Assembly: GCF_016745505.1 (NCBI RefSeq)
Contig: NZ_JAERUC010000144.1
Location: 1 to 47,596, forward strand
Origin: Streptomyces silvae
GTDB taxonomy: Bacteria; Actinomycetota; Actinomycetes; Streptomycetales; Streptomycetaceae
Reading direction: 5' to 3'
Length of the DNA stretch: 47,596 bases
Under the pieces are notes generated by a model that was not told where the DNA came from, did no database searches, and saw only the letters and a program-made list of their open reading frames with translations. Made by a program: the position numbers and the translations under genes. Shown here piece after piece: positions 26,927-35,738 of the stretch (the first letter of the stretch is position 1; each line of letters starts with the position of its first letter).

Positions 26927-27730
26927 CTACTTCTTGGCCTTCTTGGACTTCGCCGCGGGCCCGGTGAACTCCTCGTACGCGGCGACGACCTCCTTGGCCG
27001 GCCCGTCCATGCGCAGGGTGCCCGCCTCCAGCCAGATCGCCCGGTCGCAGGTGTCGGTGATCGACCTGTTGCTGTGGCTGACCAGGAACACCGTGCCGGC
27101 CTCCTCGCGCAGCTCCATGATCCGGTCCTTGCTGCGCCGCTGGAACTTGGCGTCGCCGGTGGACAGCGCCTCGTCGATCAGCAGGACGTCATGGCTCTTC
27201 GCGGCCGCGATGGAGAAGCGCAGCCTGGCGCCCATGCCCGAGGAGTACGTGCGCATGGGCAGGGTGATGAAGTCGCCCTTCTCGTTGATCCCGGAGAAGT
27301 CGACGATGTCCTGGTAGCGCTCGCGGATCTGCTCGCGCGTCATGCCCATGGCCAGACCGCCGAGCACGACGTTGCGCTCCCCGGTGAGGTCGCTCATCAG
27401 GGCGGCGTTCACGCCGAGCAGCGAGGGCTGGCCCTGGGTGTGGACCCGGCCCTTCGACGGTGGCAGCAGCCCCGCGATCGCCTTCAGGAGCGTCGACTTC
27501 CCGGATCCGTTGGAGCCGATCAGGCCGATGGCCTCGCCCTTGTACGCCGCGAAGCTGACGCCCTTCACCGCGTGCACCTGGCGCGCGCCCCGGGGCTGCC
27601 CCCGCGACACGATCCGGTTCAGGGCGGACGTGGCGCTGCCCCGTCCGGTGCGGGCGCCGTTCACCGTATAGGTGATGTGGACGTCGTCGACGACGACGGT
27701 GGGGACGCGTGTGTCGGTGATGTCAGCCAC
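26927..27730 (-). CDS. TagH-like ABC exporter ATPase for wall glycopolymer
   Basis: A 267-residue ATP-binding subunit of the polysaccharide/teichoic-acid export family. Walker A is GSNGSGKST (residues 72-80), the signature is YSSGM near 162-166, and Walker B is VLLIDEA near 182-188. A lysine-rich tail (KSKKAKK) ends the protein, with no extra C-terminal carbohydrate-binding domain. It pairs with the permease whose stop codon it overlaps by 8 bases (GTGGCTGA). In Gram-positives, TagGH moves undecaprenyl-linked teichoic acid across the membrane; the five TagF-like genes nearby make that role likely. The start is GTG. Confidence 0.92.
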   Translation of the reverse strand: MADITDTRVPTVVVDDVHITYTVNGARTGRGSATSALNRIVSRGQPRGARQVHAVKGVSFAAYKGEAIGLIGSNGSGKSTLLKAIAGLLPPSKGRVHTQGQPSLLGVNAALMSDLTGERNVVLGGLAMGMTREQIRERYQDIVDFSGINEKGDFITLPMRTYSSGMGARLRFSIAAAKSHDVLLIDEALSTGDAKFQRRSKDRIMELREEAGTVFLVSHSNRSITDTCDRAIWLEAGTLRMDGPAKEVVAAYEEFTGPAAKSKKAKK

Positions 27731-28661
27731 GTCCGTACCTCTCTTCGGCCTTCCAGAAGAAGACGAATCCGCCGATGCCGCAGACGAGCGCCCAGCCCGT
27801 CGCGACGGCCCACACGTGCGGGGGCAGCTGTGCGCCGGTGAAGCTGTCGATCAGGGCGAAGCGCATCAGGTCGATGTAGACGGCCGCCGGGTTGCACTCC
27901 AGGGCCAGCAGGACGAGCCGCGGGACCCGGTCGCCGCTGAGCAGGTGGTCGAGGCTCCACATGACGCCCGACGCGTACATCCAGGTGCGCAGGATGAAGG
28001 GGGTCAGCTGCGCGATGTCGGGGGTCTTGGCGGCCAGCCGGGCCATGACCATCGAGATGCCCGTGTTGAACAGGGCCTGCAGGGTCAGGGCCGGGATCGC
28101 GAGCAGCCAGGACGGACTCGGGTACTGGCCGAAGGCCAGGAGGATCATGAACAGCGCGGCCAGCGAGAACAGCAGCTGCTGGAGCTGCTGGATGGCCAGG
28201 GCGATCGGCAGGGAGGCGCGCGGGAAGTGGAGCGCCCGGACGAGCCCGGTGTTGCCGCTGATGGCCCGGGTGCCGGCGGTGATCGAGCTTGCGGTGAAGG
28301 TCCAGATGAAGACGCCGGTGACGAGGAAGGGCACGAAGTCGGGGACCCCGCGCTTGGTGTCCATCAGGATGCCGAAGATGAAGTAGTAGACCGTCGCGTT
28401 GAGCAGCGGGGTCATGATCTGCCAGATCTGGCCGAGCTTCGCCTGGCTGTACTGCGCGGTCAGCTTGGCCGTGGCGAAGGCGGTGATGAAGTGCCTGCGC
28501 CCCCAGAGCTGCCGGACGTACGCACCGAGCGTCGGCCGGGCCCCGCTGACGGTCAGCCCGTGCCGGGCCGCGAGCGCGGCCAGCTCGCCGGGTTCGTACA
28601 CGGGCAGGAGGTCGGGGGAGGCGGTGTCCACCGGGGCCGGCGGGGCTGCTGTCTGGCTCAC
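27723..28661 (-). CDS. TagG-like ABC exporter permease
   Basis: A 312-residue ABC-2 type permease. About six transmembrane helices lie in its C-terminal two thirds, after a soluble N-terminal region. Landmarks are YSQAKLGQIWQIMTPLLNATVYYFIFG and LVRALHFPRASLP. It would form the membrane channel with the overlapping ATPase gene. The start is one of two adjacent GTG codons (28661 or 28664); neither has a strong ribosome-binding site, but further upstream codons are unlikely because they run through the TetR promoter region. It is divergent from the TetR regulator. Confidence 0.88.
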   Translation of the reverse strand: MSQTAAPPAPVDTASPDLLPVYEPGELAALAARHGLTVSGARPTLGAYVRQLWGRRHFITAFATAKLTAQYSQAKLGQIWQIMTPLLNATVYYFIFGILMDTKRGVPDFVPFLVTGVFIWTFTASSITAGTRAISGNTGLVRALHFPRASLPIALAIQQLQQLLFSLAALFMILLAFGQYPSPSWLLAIPALTLQALFNTGISMVMARLAAKTPDIAQLTPFILRTWMYASGVMWSLDHLLSGDRVPRLVLLALECNPAAVYIDLMRFALIDSFTGAQLPPHVWAVATGWALVCGIGGFVFFWKAEERYGRG

Positions 28662-28731
28662 CACGGTCGCTTTCGACAGGAGGCGGGGGGATCGGGGCGG
28701 ACGGATCCGGCCCGATGGGACGGCACCGTAT

Positions 28732-28799
28732 CGTCGCAACGCTGACAGTAGGACGTTTGTACGTCGCAACGCAACCGTTTCGTCGTTACGGTCTATCAT
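28732..28799. promoter_or_regulatory. Divergent control region with repeated CGTCGNNACG
   Basis: CGTCGCAACG occurs at 28732-28741 and 28762-28771 (exactly 30 bases apart), and a variant CGTCGTTACG at 28781-28790. TATCAT at 28794-28799 would be a -10 whose transcript begins at the TetR start codon. On the other strand TTGCGT and TACTGT with an 18-base spacer could drive the exporter. The repeats overlap both candidate promoters, as expected for a TetR operator. Confidence 0.45.
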
Positions 28800-28806
28800 T
28801 CGGGCC

Positions 28807-29412
28807 ATGACCACCGAACGGCGAACCGGGCGCCGCACCCCGGCAGGTGCCGCGGTGCTGCGGGAGGACGTGACCGACGCGATCCGCGGCGCCGTCTTCG
28901 AGGAACTGGCCGCCGTCGGATTCGCGCGGATGTCGATCGAGGGCATCGCGCGGCGCGCGGGCGTGGGCAAGACGGCCGTCTACCGCCGCTGGAAGTCCAA
29001 GCTCCACCTCGTCCTGGACCTGGTCGCCGCCGTCGCCGCGCAGGGCATGCCGGCGCCCGCGACGGGTTCGCTGTACGGGGATGTGCGCGCCGTGCTGGAA
29101 CTGGCCGCGTACGCCCTGCGTCACCCCGTGGCCTCGCAGGTGATCCCCGACCTGCTGGTCGAGGCGGCCCGTAACCCGGAGATCTCCGAGGCCATCAAGG
29201 CGGCCCTGCTGGACCAGCAGCAGGGGGTGGCCGCCGTCGTCGTACGGGCGGCGGTCGCGCGCGGCGAACTGCCCGAGGGCAGCGACCCCGACCGGGCGCT
29301 GGACCTCATCGTGGGGCCGCTGTACTGGCGGCTGGTCGTGGTCCGCGGCGATCTGCCCAAGGGGTATCTGGACGACCTCGCGGCCTCGGCGGTGCGGGCC
29401 CTCAAGGCCTGA
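28807..29412 (+). CDS. TetR family transcriptional regulator
   Basis: A 201-residue regulator. The N-terminal helix-turn-helix reads MSIEGIARRAGVGKTAVYRRWKSK (roughly residues 45-67), and the C-terminal ligand domain resembles the TetR_C branch with YLDDL near the end. It is divergent from the TagGH-like exporter, so it probably controls that operon and itself; the ligand is unknown. No ribosome-binding site is visible and a -10 element ends seven bases before the ATG, consistent with a leaderless mRNA. Its last 11 bases overlap the end of the convergent TagF-like gene. Confidence 0.9.
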   Translation: MTTERRTGRRTPAGAAVLREDVTDAIRGAVFEELAAVGFARMSIEGIARRAGVGKTAVYRRWKSKLHLVLDLVAAVAAQGMPAPATGSLYGDVRAVLELAAYALRHPVASQVIPDLLVEAARNPEISEAIKAALLDQQQGVAAVVVRAAVARGELPEGSDPDRALDLIVGPLYWRLVVVRGDLPKGYLDDLAASAVRALKA

Positions 29413-32400
29413 CGGGACCCGGGGAGCCTTCCTGCTCCAGCAGCCGGTCCACGACCCGGCGGGCCGCGTTGCCGTCGGCGGGCCCGCAGTGGTCCCGCCG
29501 GAAGCTCTCGTACGCCTCCGCGTGGAGGTCCGCCGACGCCGGTGTGGCCCGCAGGGCCTGGGCCACCTCCTGGGTGGTGACGAGCAGCGGCCCGGGGGCC
29601 CGGGTCTCGAAGTCCAGGCAGAAGCCGCGCACGGTGTCCCGGTAGTGCTCCAGGTCGTAGGTGTGGAAGAGCATCGGACGGCCGGTGTGCGCGAAGCCGA
29701 ACGCGAGCCCCGAGTAGTCGGTGACCAGCACATCGGCGATCAGCAGCAGCTCCGTGGTGTCCGGGTGCGCGGACACGTCACGCAGGGCGGGGTGCGCCGG
29801 GACGCTGCCCGTCACCCGGGGGTGCCTGCGGACCAGCACGGTGGTCCGCCCGTCCAGCGACCGCGCCAGCGCGGGCAGGTCGAGCGCGGGGTCCCAGCGG
29901 TACAGCGGGGCGGAGCCCGCCGGGACGCCGGCCGGCGGGTGCGCGAGGTGGTCGCGGTAGGTCGGCGCGTACAGCACCACGCGGTGGCCGTCCGGGATGC
30001 CCAGCCGGCGGCGTACCCGCTCGGCCGTCTTGTCCCTGCCCGGTGCGTACAGCAGGTCGTCGGCCGGGCAGCCCGCCTCCAGCACCTCGCCGCGGTGGCC
30101 CAGGGCGCGCCGGAGGTGCGGGGTGGCGTAGGCGCTGGGGGAGACCAGGACCGACCACTGGGCGGAGCGGTGCTCCAGCGTGGCCAGGTACTGGTGGTCG
30201 GCGTACAGGGTGCCGGTGAGGTCCAGGCCGAACCGGCCGAGCGGCGGGCCGTGCCAGGTCTGGACGACCGTCTGGCCCGGGCGGCGCTCGAACCAGACGG
30301 GCAGCTGCCCGGCCGCGACGATCCGGCGGGCCCGGGCCAGCGCCTCGTACCAGGCGGTGCTGTACGCCACGACGGGGACGGCCGTGGCGGGTACGCGGGT
30401 CGCGGCGCCCGGGGTGCCGTCGGTGACCCAGAGGTGCTCGGCATCGGTGCTCCGGCGCACGAGCTCGGCGTGCACGGCGCGAAGGGAGCCCGCTGCGGTG
30501 CCTCCCGCGTCTCCGGCGTAGAGCACGGCGTCCCGGAGCGGCAGCCTCTTCTGCGCCGGGTGGTGCGCCGTCCTCAGCAGACGCTGGTGGTACGCGCTCC
30601 GCTCCGCGTCGTCGAGCGCGGGGGCGCAGTGCACGGTCAGCCGGTCGCCGTGACGGCGGTCGAGGCGGAAGCGGGTGCCGGGAGCGTGCACCGGCAGGAG
30701 AGCGGCGAGCGCCGCCCCCACGCGCACCGGCCGGTCGTCCAGGAACACCTCCCAGTCGCCTTCGCGGGGCGGCGGCGCGAGTACGGCGGTGAAGCGGCCC
30801 CCGTGCCCGTCCGGGGGCTCCTGGCCGGTGACAGGAACGGGCAGGGGCACGGCCACCGTCTCGCCCAGCGTGCTGTGCCGGAGTTCGAGCAGGGCCCCGG
30901 CCCCGGTGCCTCCGATACGCAGTCCGCCGTCCGGTGCGGTCTCCGCGCGGTCCACGCGCGGCTCGCCGGAGAGATCCACCACCAGGGCGCCGGCCGCGTC
31001 CGCGAAGGCGGGCGGCGGCAGCTCCGGGGCCGCGGCGAGCGGCACGCGGACGCCGTCCGTCAGGAGCGCGGCCCGCCACCGGCCGGCGGTGAGCGCCGCC
31101 AGCGGGATCCGCGCACCGAAGCCGTCCCCGCACCGCACCGGGTGGACCTGCTCCGCACCCCCCTCACGCGTCAGGACGAGGGCCGTCGGCCGGGTGTCCC
31201 CGTACAGCCGGCCGGTCAGCTCCAGGGTGTCCGGCCCCTGTTCGTGGCCGGTGGCCAGGGCGGGGAGACGGGACACGGCCAGTTCCAGCCGGCCGTCCCG
31301 GTAGCCGAGCACCGCGCGCAGCCCGTCGCCCAGGTCGTGGACCAGCGGCTGCGCGGCGGCTGCCTCCACGGCCCGCAGCGCGGCCCGCCGTACGACGCCG
31401 TGTCCCGCCACCACGACGCCCACCAGCCAGTGGCCGGGGCCCAGCCGCCCCGGGTCGAGGACCATCTCGAAGCCCGCGTGCCCGTAGTGGTGCAGCTCCT
31501 GGCCGGAGTCCGCGGTGGCCCGTTCCGTGCGGACCGTGCGCACCGGCACCGGCCTCGGCCGACCGCCCGACGCCTCCCGCACCAGGCCGGCCTTCAGCGA
31601 CTGCCGGGCCGCCCGCGCCGGGAGGTTGCGGATGTACGCGTATCCGCGCAGCCGCAGCCTGCCGTCCTCGCCCCACCCGGCGTCCACCAGCCGTGCCACG
31701 GCGGGCAGATCGCCCTTGCCGAGGCGCGCCGAGGCGCTCCGGCCGGCCGTGACCGCGGGGCTGACGGCGCGGCGCCGCCCCGGCGGGCCCGCCACGGCGA
31801 ACGTGCCCGTCCCGTTGGCCCGTTCGAAGTCCAGAACCGCCAGCAGGTCCTCGGTCCTGCGCTCCCGCACCAGCTGCCAGCGGATGCGCGCCTCGGCCGG
31901 CAGCCCGGCCAGGGCCGCGTCGCCCGCCCGGTCGAGGAAGGCGCCCGCGTCCGCCATGAAGGCGGAGCGGTAGGCGGGTCCGCCCATCGGCAGCCCCTCC
32001 AGGAAGTACACGAAGTCGTCCCGCAGGCACGAGATGTCGTAGCGCAGCCGGTGCTCCGCGCCCCGGTCCGCGAGGAACGCGCTCACCTGCTCGCAGGCCG
32101 CGATCCGGTCCCGTACACCCCGTACGTCCGTACGCCGCCGGGTGATCGAGCCCTCCCGCACCCGCCAGAGGTAGACGTGCTCGTGCAGCACGTCCACCGA
32201 TCCGGCGAGGTAGTGCGCCGGGATCATCACCGGGGTGTCCTCGTAGAGCTTGCCCACCGGGAAGGTGAACGCGTGCCGGTCCCAGAAGGAGCGCCGGAAC
32301 ACCTTGTTCCAGGCGACGCGGTCGGCCAGCAGCCGGGGGTCGCGGGTGATGTGGGTGCGGGGGCGGTCGGCGGTCAGCCAGCGGTACTGCCAGGCCTGCT

Positions 32401-32788
32401 GCCTGCCCTGCTCGTTGAGCCGCCACACATTGCCGGTCACCAGGTCGGAGCCGGTCGACTCCAGGGAGGCCAGCATCCGTTCGTAGGCGCCGGGGACGAC
32501 GATGTCGTCGCTGTCGGCGAACGCCAGGTAGGGAACACCGGGGGTGGTGCGGGCGACCCCCGTGTTGCGGGCGGCGCTCAGGCCCGCGTTGGGCTGGTGG
32601 ACGCAGCGGAAGCGGTCGTCCCGGGCGGCGAAGTCCTCGGCGATCCTGCGGCTGCCGTCCGTCGATCCGTCGTCGACGAGCACCACCTCGATGTCCTTCA
32701 GGGACTGTTCCGCCAGCGAGGCCAGGCACTCCTCCAGGTAGTCCTCGACGTTGTGCACCGGGACGACGACGCTGAGGAGTGGCTTCAT
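29402..32788 (-). CDS. GT2 / TagF-like fusion, long form, variant motifs
   Basis: A 1128-residue cytoplasmic protein. Residues 1-230 are an intact GT2 glycosyltransferase (VDDGSTDGS, FADSDD, YEDTPVMIPAH). A central region (about 360-720) looks like beta-rich modules. The C-terminal part (about 740-1120) is a CDP-glycerol:glycerophosphotransferase fold. There the usual HGTPLK appears as HGPPLG (His846), and the usual DYSSLMFDF as DYSGLAFGF, so nucleotide binding or catalysis may be altered. It is paralogous to the 1150-residue protein encoded at 36729. It is divergent from the next TagF-like gene and convergent with tetR. A role in building or decorating a wall glycopolymer is inferred. Confidence 0.88.
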   Translation of the reverse strand: MKPLLSVVVPVHNVEDYLEECLASLAEQSLKDIEVVLVDDGSTDGSRRIAEDFAARDDRFRCVHQPNAGLSAARNTGVARTTPGVPYLAFADSDDIVVPGAYERMLASLESTGSDLVTGNVWRLNEQGRQQAWQYRWLTADRPRTHITRDPRLLADRVAWNKVFRRSFWDRHAFTFPVGKLYEDTPVMIPAHYLAGSVDVLHEHVYLWRVREGSITRRRTDVRGVRDRIAACEQVSAFLADRGAEHRLRYDISCLRDDFVYFLEGLPMGGPAYRSAFMADAGAFLDRAGDAALAGLPAEARIRWQLVRERRTEDLLAVLDFERANGTGTFAVAGPPGRRRAVSPAVTAGRSASARLGKGDLPAVARLVDAGWGEDGRLRLRGYAYIRNLPARAARQSLKAGLVREASGGRPRPVPVRTVRTERATADSGQELHHYGHAGFEMVLDPGRLGPGHWLVGVVVAGHGVVRRAALRAVEAAAAQPLVHDLGDGLRAVLGYRDGRLELAVSRLPALATGHEQGPDTLELTGRLYGDTRPTALVLTREGGAEQVHPVRCGDGFGARIPLAALTAGRWRAALLTDGVRVPLAAAPELPPPAFADAAGALVVDLSGEPRVDRAETAPDGGLRIGGTGAGALLELRHSTLGETVAVPLPVPVTGQEPPDGHGGRFTAVLAPPPREGDWEVFLDDRPVRVGAALAALLPVHAPGTRFRLDRRHGDRLTVHCAPALDDAERSAYHQRLLRTAHHPAQKRLPLRDAVLYAGDAGGTAAGSLRAVHAELVRRSTDAEHLWVTDGTPGAATRVPATAVPVVAYSTAWYEALARARRIVAAGQLPVWFERRPGQTVVQTWHGPPLGRFGLDLTGTLYADHQYLATLEHRSAQWSVLVSPSAYATPHLRRALGHRGEVLEAGCPADDLLYAPGRDKTAERVRRRLGIPDGHRVVLYAPTYRDHLAHPPAGVPAGSAPLYRWDPALDLPALARSLDGRTTVLVRRHPRVTGSVPAHPALRDVSAHPDTTELLLIADVLVTDYSGLAFGFAHTGRPMLFHTYDLEHYRDTVRGFCLDFETRAPGPLLVTTQEVAQALRATPASADLHAEAYESFRRDHCGPADGNAARRVVDRLLEQEGSPGPVRP

Positions 32789-32874
32789 GTACGGCTCAAC
32801 CCGGGGGAGCGCCCCGGGTCACGCCGCTGACCCGAACGGGTGAAGATCCGTAGGGCGGGCCGCGCGCTCCCCGT

Positions 32875-32880
32875 TACGCT
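32875..32880 (+). promoter_or_regulatory. -10 element for the 670-residue TagF-like gene
   Basis: TACGCT ends eight bases before the ATG at 32889. No ribosome-binding site precedes this ATG (CGGCTGCC), so a leaderless or near-leaderless transcript is likely. In the same 100-base gap, the minus strand has TACGGAT (about 32846-32852), which could serve the divergent gene. Confidence 0.35.
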
Positions 32881-32888
32881 CGGCTGCC

Positions 32889-34901
32889 ATGCTCCTCACC
32901 GTCGTCGTGTCCGCCCACCGTGCTCAGGGGTATCTGAGGGCGGCACTGGAGTCCGTGACCGCACAGTCGCCGGCGGGGAGCGGGCCGCCGATCGGCCCGG
33001 AAGTGCTCGTCGTCGGCGCGCCCGACGGCGACCTGGGCCTCGCCATCGCCCGGGAGTCAGCCGAGCGCGACCCCCGGGTGCGCGTGCTGGTCACGGACGG
33101 CCCCTGGGACACCGGTGCGGCCCGCAACACCGGTGCGGCAGCGGCGCGCGGGGCGTACCTGCTCTTCCTCGACGGGGACGACCTGCTCCTCCCCGGGGCG
33201 CTCGCCGAGATCTCCGCGCGGCTGGCGGACGACCGGCCCGACGTGCTGCGCCTGGGCCACGACCGGGTCGACTGGTGGGGTGCGGAACGGCCGGGCGAGG
33301 ACCTCCCGGCCGCCCGGAACCAGCTCTTCCGCCGCGCCTTCTGGGAGGCCCACCGGCTGCGCTTCACGGAGGGCCCGTACGGCGATGTGGTGCCCGTGCA
33401 CCGTGCCGCCTTCCTCGCCTCCGACGCGGGCACCCTCGCCTCGCTCGACCGGATCTGCGTACGCCACCGGCTGCGCCGCACCGGCACGTCCGCCGTGCCG
33501 CCGGGCCGGGTGCACTTCGCCGTCATCGACGCCTACGAGCGGCTGGCCGCCGGGACCGGCGGAGACCACCGGGTCCCGGCCGCGCGCACCGCCCACCTGA
33601 CGGCCGTCCTCGACGACCCGGAACGGATCGCCCCCGGCGACCGTGCCGCGTTCTTCCGGGCCGCCGGGCTCCCCGGCCGGTACGCCGCGCGCCGGGGCGG
33701 GGAAGCGGTGCGCGCCGGGCGCACCCGGGCGCGAGGCGTCGCGCGCGCGGGCAAGAAGGCGCTGCGCGCCCGCGCGATGAGTGCCGTCTACCGCGCCGAT
33801 CTGCGCCGCCCCCTGGACCCCCGTCTCGCCGTCTACGGGGCCTACTGGAACAGGGGCTTCGCCTGCAATCCGGCCGCCGTCTACGCCAAGGCCCGCGAAC
33901 TGGCCCCGCACATCCGGGGCGTCTGGGTCGTCTCCTCCCGCCACCGCGACCGGATGCCCCCGGGCGTGCCGTACGTCATCGAGGGATCCCGCGCCTACTG
34001 GCGGACCATGGCCACCGCGACGTACCTCGTCAACAACTCCAGCTTCCCCGGCGGCTTCACCAAACGGCCCGGCCAGATCTACCTCCAGACCCACCACGGG
34101 ACCCCGCTGAAGACCATGGGCCTGGACCAGCTGCCGTACCCCGCCCTCACCAAGGGCGTCAGCTTCGAGCGGATCGTCGCCCACACCGACCAGTGGGACT
34201 TCAGCCTCTCCGCCAACCCGCACAGCACCGAGATCTGGGACCGGGCCTACCCCTCCTCGTACGAGCAACTGCCGTACGGCTACCCGCGCAACGACGTCCT
34301 CTGCGACGCCACCGCGGAGCAGAGCGACAAGATCAGGGCGGAGCTCGGCATCGCGCCCGGGGCGACCGTGCTGCTGTACGCGCCGACGCACCGCGACTAC
34401 CGGGAGGGCTTTCTCCCCAGGGTCGACCTGGAGCGCCTCGCCCGCGCACTGGGGCCCGGGTGCGTGCTGCTGGTGCGTGCCCACTACTTCTACGGGCGGT
34501 CGGCCGGGACAGCGGCGGGGGACCGGGTCCTCGACGTCACCGGTCACCCCCGGGTCGAAGAACTCTTCCTGGCCTCCGACGCGTTGATCACGGACTACTC
34601 GTCGCTGATGTTCGACTACGCCTGTCTGGACCGCCCGATCATCGCCTACGTGCCGGACTGGGAGGCCTACCGCGCCGCGCGCGGCACCTACGTCGACCTG
34701 CTGTCCGGCCGCCCGGGCGACACCCCGGGGGCGGTCGCCACCACGGAGGACGAGCTGCGCGAGGTGCTGTGCGGCGGCGCCTGGAGGTCCCCGGAGGCCG
34801 ACGCGCTGCGCGCCGCGTTCCGTGACCGCTTCTGCCCGTACGACGACGGGCACGCGGCGGAACGGGTGGTGCGGCGGCTCTTCGGGGTGCCTCCGAACTG
34901 A
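32889..34901 (+). CDS. GT2 / TagF-like fusion, short form
   Basis: A 670-residue protein. The N-terminal GT2-like domain (about 1-200) keeps the metal motif as FLDGDD, but VDDGS is replaced by VVGAPDGD and the catalytic ED by GPYGD, so activity is uncertain. A basic linker leads to the C-terminal glycerophosphotransferase domain (about 310-665) with LQTHHGTPLKTMG (His403), YGYPRNDV and DALITDYSSLMFDY. It ends PYDDGHAAERVVRRLFG, like the 744-residue protein encoded at 44220. It heads a rightward group with two methyltransferases. It probably adds or polymerises polyol phosphate from a CDP donor. Confidence 0.9.
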   Translation: MLLTVVVSAHRAQGYLRAALESVTAQSPAGSGPPIGPEVLVVGAPDGDLGLAIARESAERDPRVRVLVTDGPWDTGAARNTGAAAARGAYLLFLDGDDLLLPGALAEISARLADDRPDVLRLGHDRVDWWGAERPGEDLPAARNQLFRRAFWEAHRLRFTEGPYGDVVPVHRAAFLASDAGTLASLDRICVRHRLRRTGTSAVPPGRVHFAVIDAYERLAAGTGGDHRVPAARTAHLTAVLDDPERIAPGDRAAFFRAAGLPGRYAARRGGEAVRAGRTRARGVARAGKKALRARAMSAVYRADLRRPLDPRLAVYGAYWNRGFACNPAAVYAKARELAPHIRGVWVVSSRHRDRMPPGVPYVIEGSRAYWRTMATATYLVNNSSFPGGFTKRPGQIYLQTHHGTPLKTMGLDQLPYPALTKGVSFERIVAHTDQWDFSLSANPHSTEIWDRAYPSSYEQLPYGYPRNDVLCDATAEQSDKIRAELGIAPGATVLLYAPTHRDYREGFLPRVDLERLARALGPGCVLLVRAHYFYGRSAGTAAGDRVLDVTGHPRVEELFLASDALITDYSSLMFDYACLDRPIIAYVPDWEAYRAARGTYVDLLSGRPGDTPGAVATTEDELREVLCGGAWRSPEADALRAAFRDRFCPYDDGHAAERVVRRLFGVPPN

Positions 34902-34992
34902 ACACCGGGGTCACCCGTACGGGGCGACCCCTCCGTGCCCCGCCGTCGTTGTGCTCAACAGCGCGCGCACACGGCAACGTTGGGAGAAGCTC

Positions 34993-35727
34993 ATGCACCG
35001 GTCCGCCTACGAGCAGATGCAGCTCTGCATCGAGGAGTATCTGCCCAGGTCCCGCAGGCACCGTGTCGTGGACCTCGGCTCCCGGATCTCCGGCAAGCAG
35101 ACCCGTACCCACCGGGGACTCCTCGCGGACCACGACATCGACTACTTCGGGGTCGACGTCCTCGACGGCCCCAACGTCGACGCGGTGATGACCCGGCCCT
35201 ACCGGATCCCCGCGAAGTCGCGCAGCGCCGACGTGGTGCTGTCCGGCCAGGCGTTCGAGCACATCCCCTTCTTCTGGGTGTCGATGATGGAGATCGCCCG
35301 GGTGCTCAGGCCCGGCGGCTACGCCTTCATCACCGCGCCCTCGCGCGGCCACGCCCACGACGCGCAGGACTGCTGGCGCTACTACCCCGACGGCTTCCGG
35401 GCGATGGCGGCCCACTCCCGCCTCGAACTCTGCGAGGCGTACACGGACTTCCCGCCCGCCAAGGGCATCTGGCACGACTACGCCTCCATCGACACCAAGG
35501 CCGCCTACTGGGGCGACTCGGTGGGCGTCTTCCGCAGGCCGCTGCCGCATCGCCGTCCGGTGACCCGGCTGAAGAACACGCTGGCCGACCTCGCCGTCCG
35601 GGAGACGGCGGTGTGGTGGGCGAACCGGGCCGGGGGAGTGGACCGGGTGCCGCTGCCGCGCCCCCTGGACGGACGGGAGCGCTGCGGGCGGCCGGACAGC
35701 CGTACGGTCGCATCAACTACAGGTTGA
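34993..35727 (+). CDS. Class I SAM-dependent methyltransferase
   Basis: A 244-residue methyltransferase of the methyltransferase-11 type. The SAM-binding motif is VVDLGSRISG (about residues 25-34), the acidic strand is DYFGVDVLDG, and the family end-of-core is LSGQAFEHIP then IARVLRPGGYAFITAPS. The ATG has GGGAG six bases upstream. The substrate is unknown; it lies between TagF-like genes and 11 bases before a sugar-type O-methyltransferase, which suggests a glycopolymer or its precursor. Confidence 0.87.
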   Translation: MHRSAYEQMQLCIEEYLPRSRRHRVVDLGSRISGKQTRTHRGLLADHDIDYFGVDVLDGPNVDAVMTRPYRIPAKSRSADVVLSGQAFEHIPFFWVSMMEIARVLRPGGYAFITAPSRGHAHDAQDCWRYYPDGFRAMAAHSRLELCEAYTDFPPAKGIWHDYASIDTKAAYWGDSVGVFRRPLPHRRPVTRLKNTLADLAVRETAVWWANRAGGVDRVPLPRPLDGRERCGRPDSRTVASTTG

Positions 35728-35738
35728 CGAAAGATGAC

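Noticed and set aside
29489..32830. 1113-codon plus-strand frame opposite the 1128-residue TagF-like gene
   Set aside because: Antisense shadow; the minus-strand frame has full GT2 and TagF-like motifs.
32840..34825. 661-codon frame on the same strand as the 670-residue TagF-like gene
   Set aside because: Out-of-frame shadow, extremely rich in Arg/Pro/Gly; the neighbouring frame has the GT2 and TagF-like motifs.
34935..35738. In-frame upstream extension of the TylF-like methyltransferase
   Set aside because: It lies across the class I methyltransferase in a different frame with shadow composition; the start at 35739 gives the expected family length.
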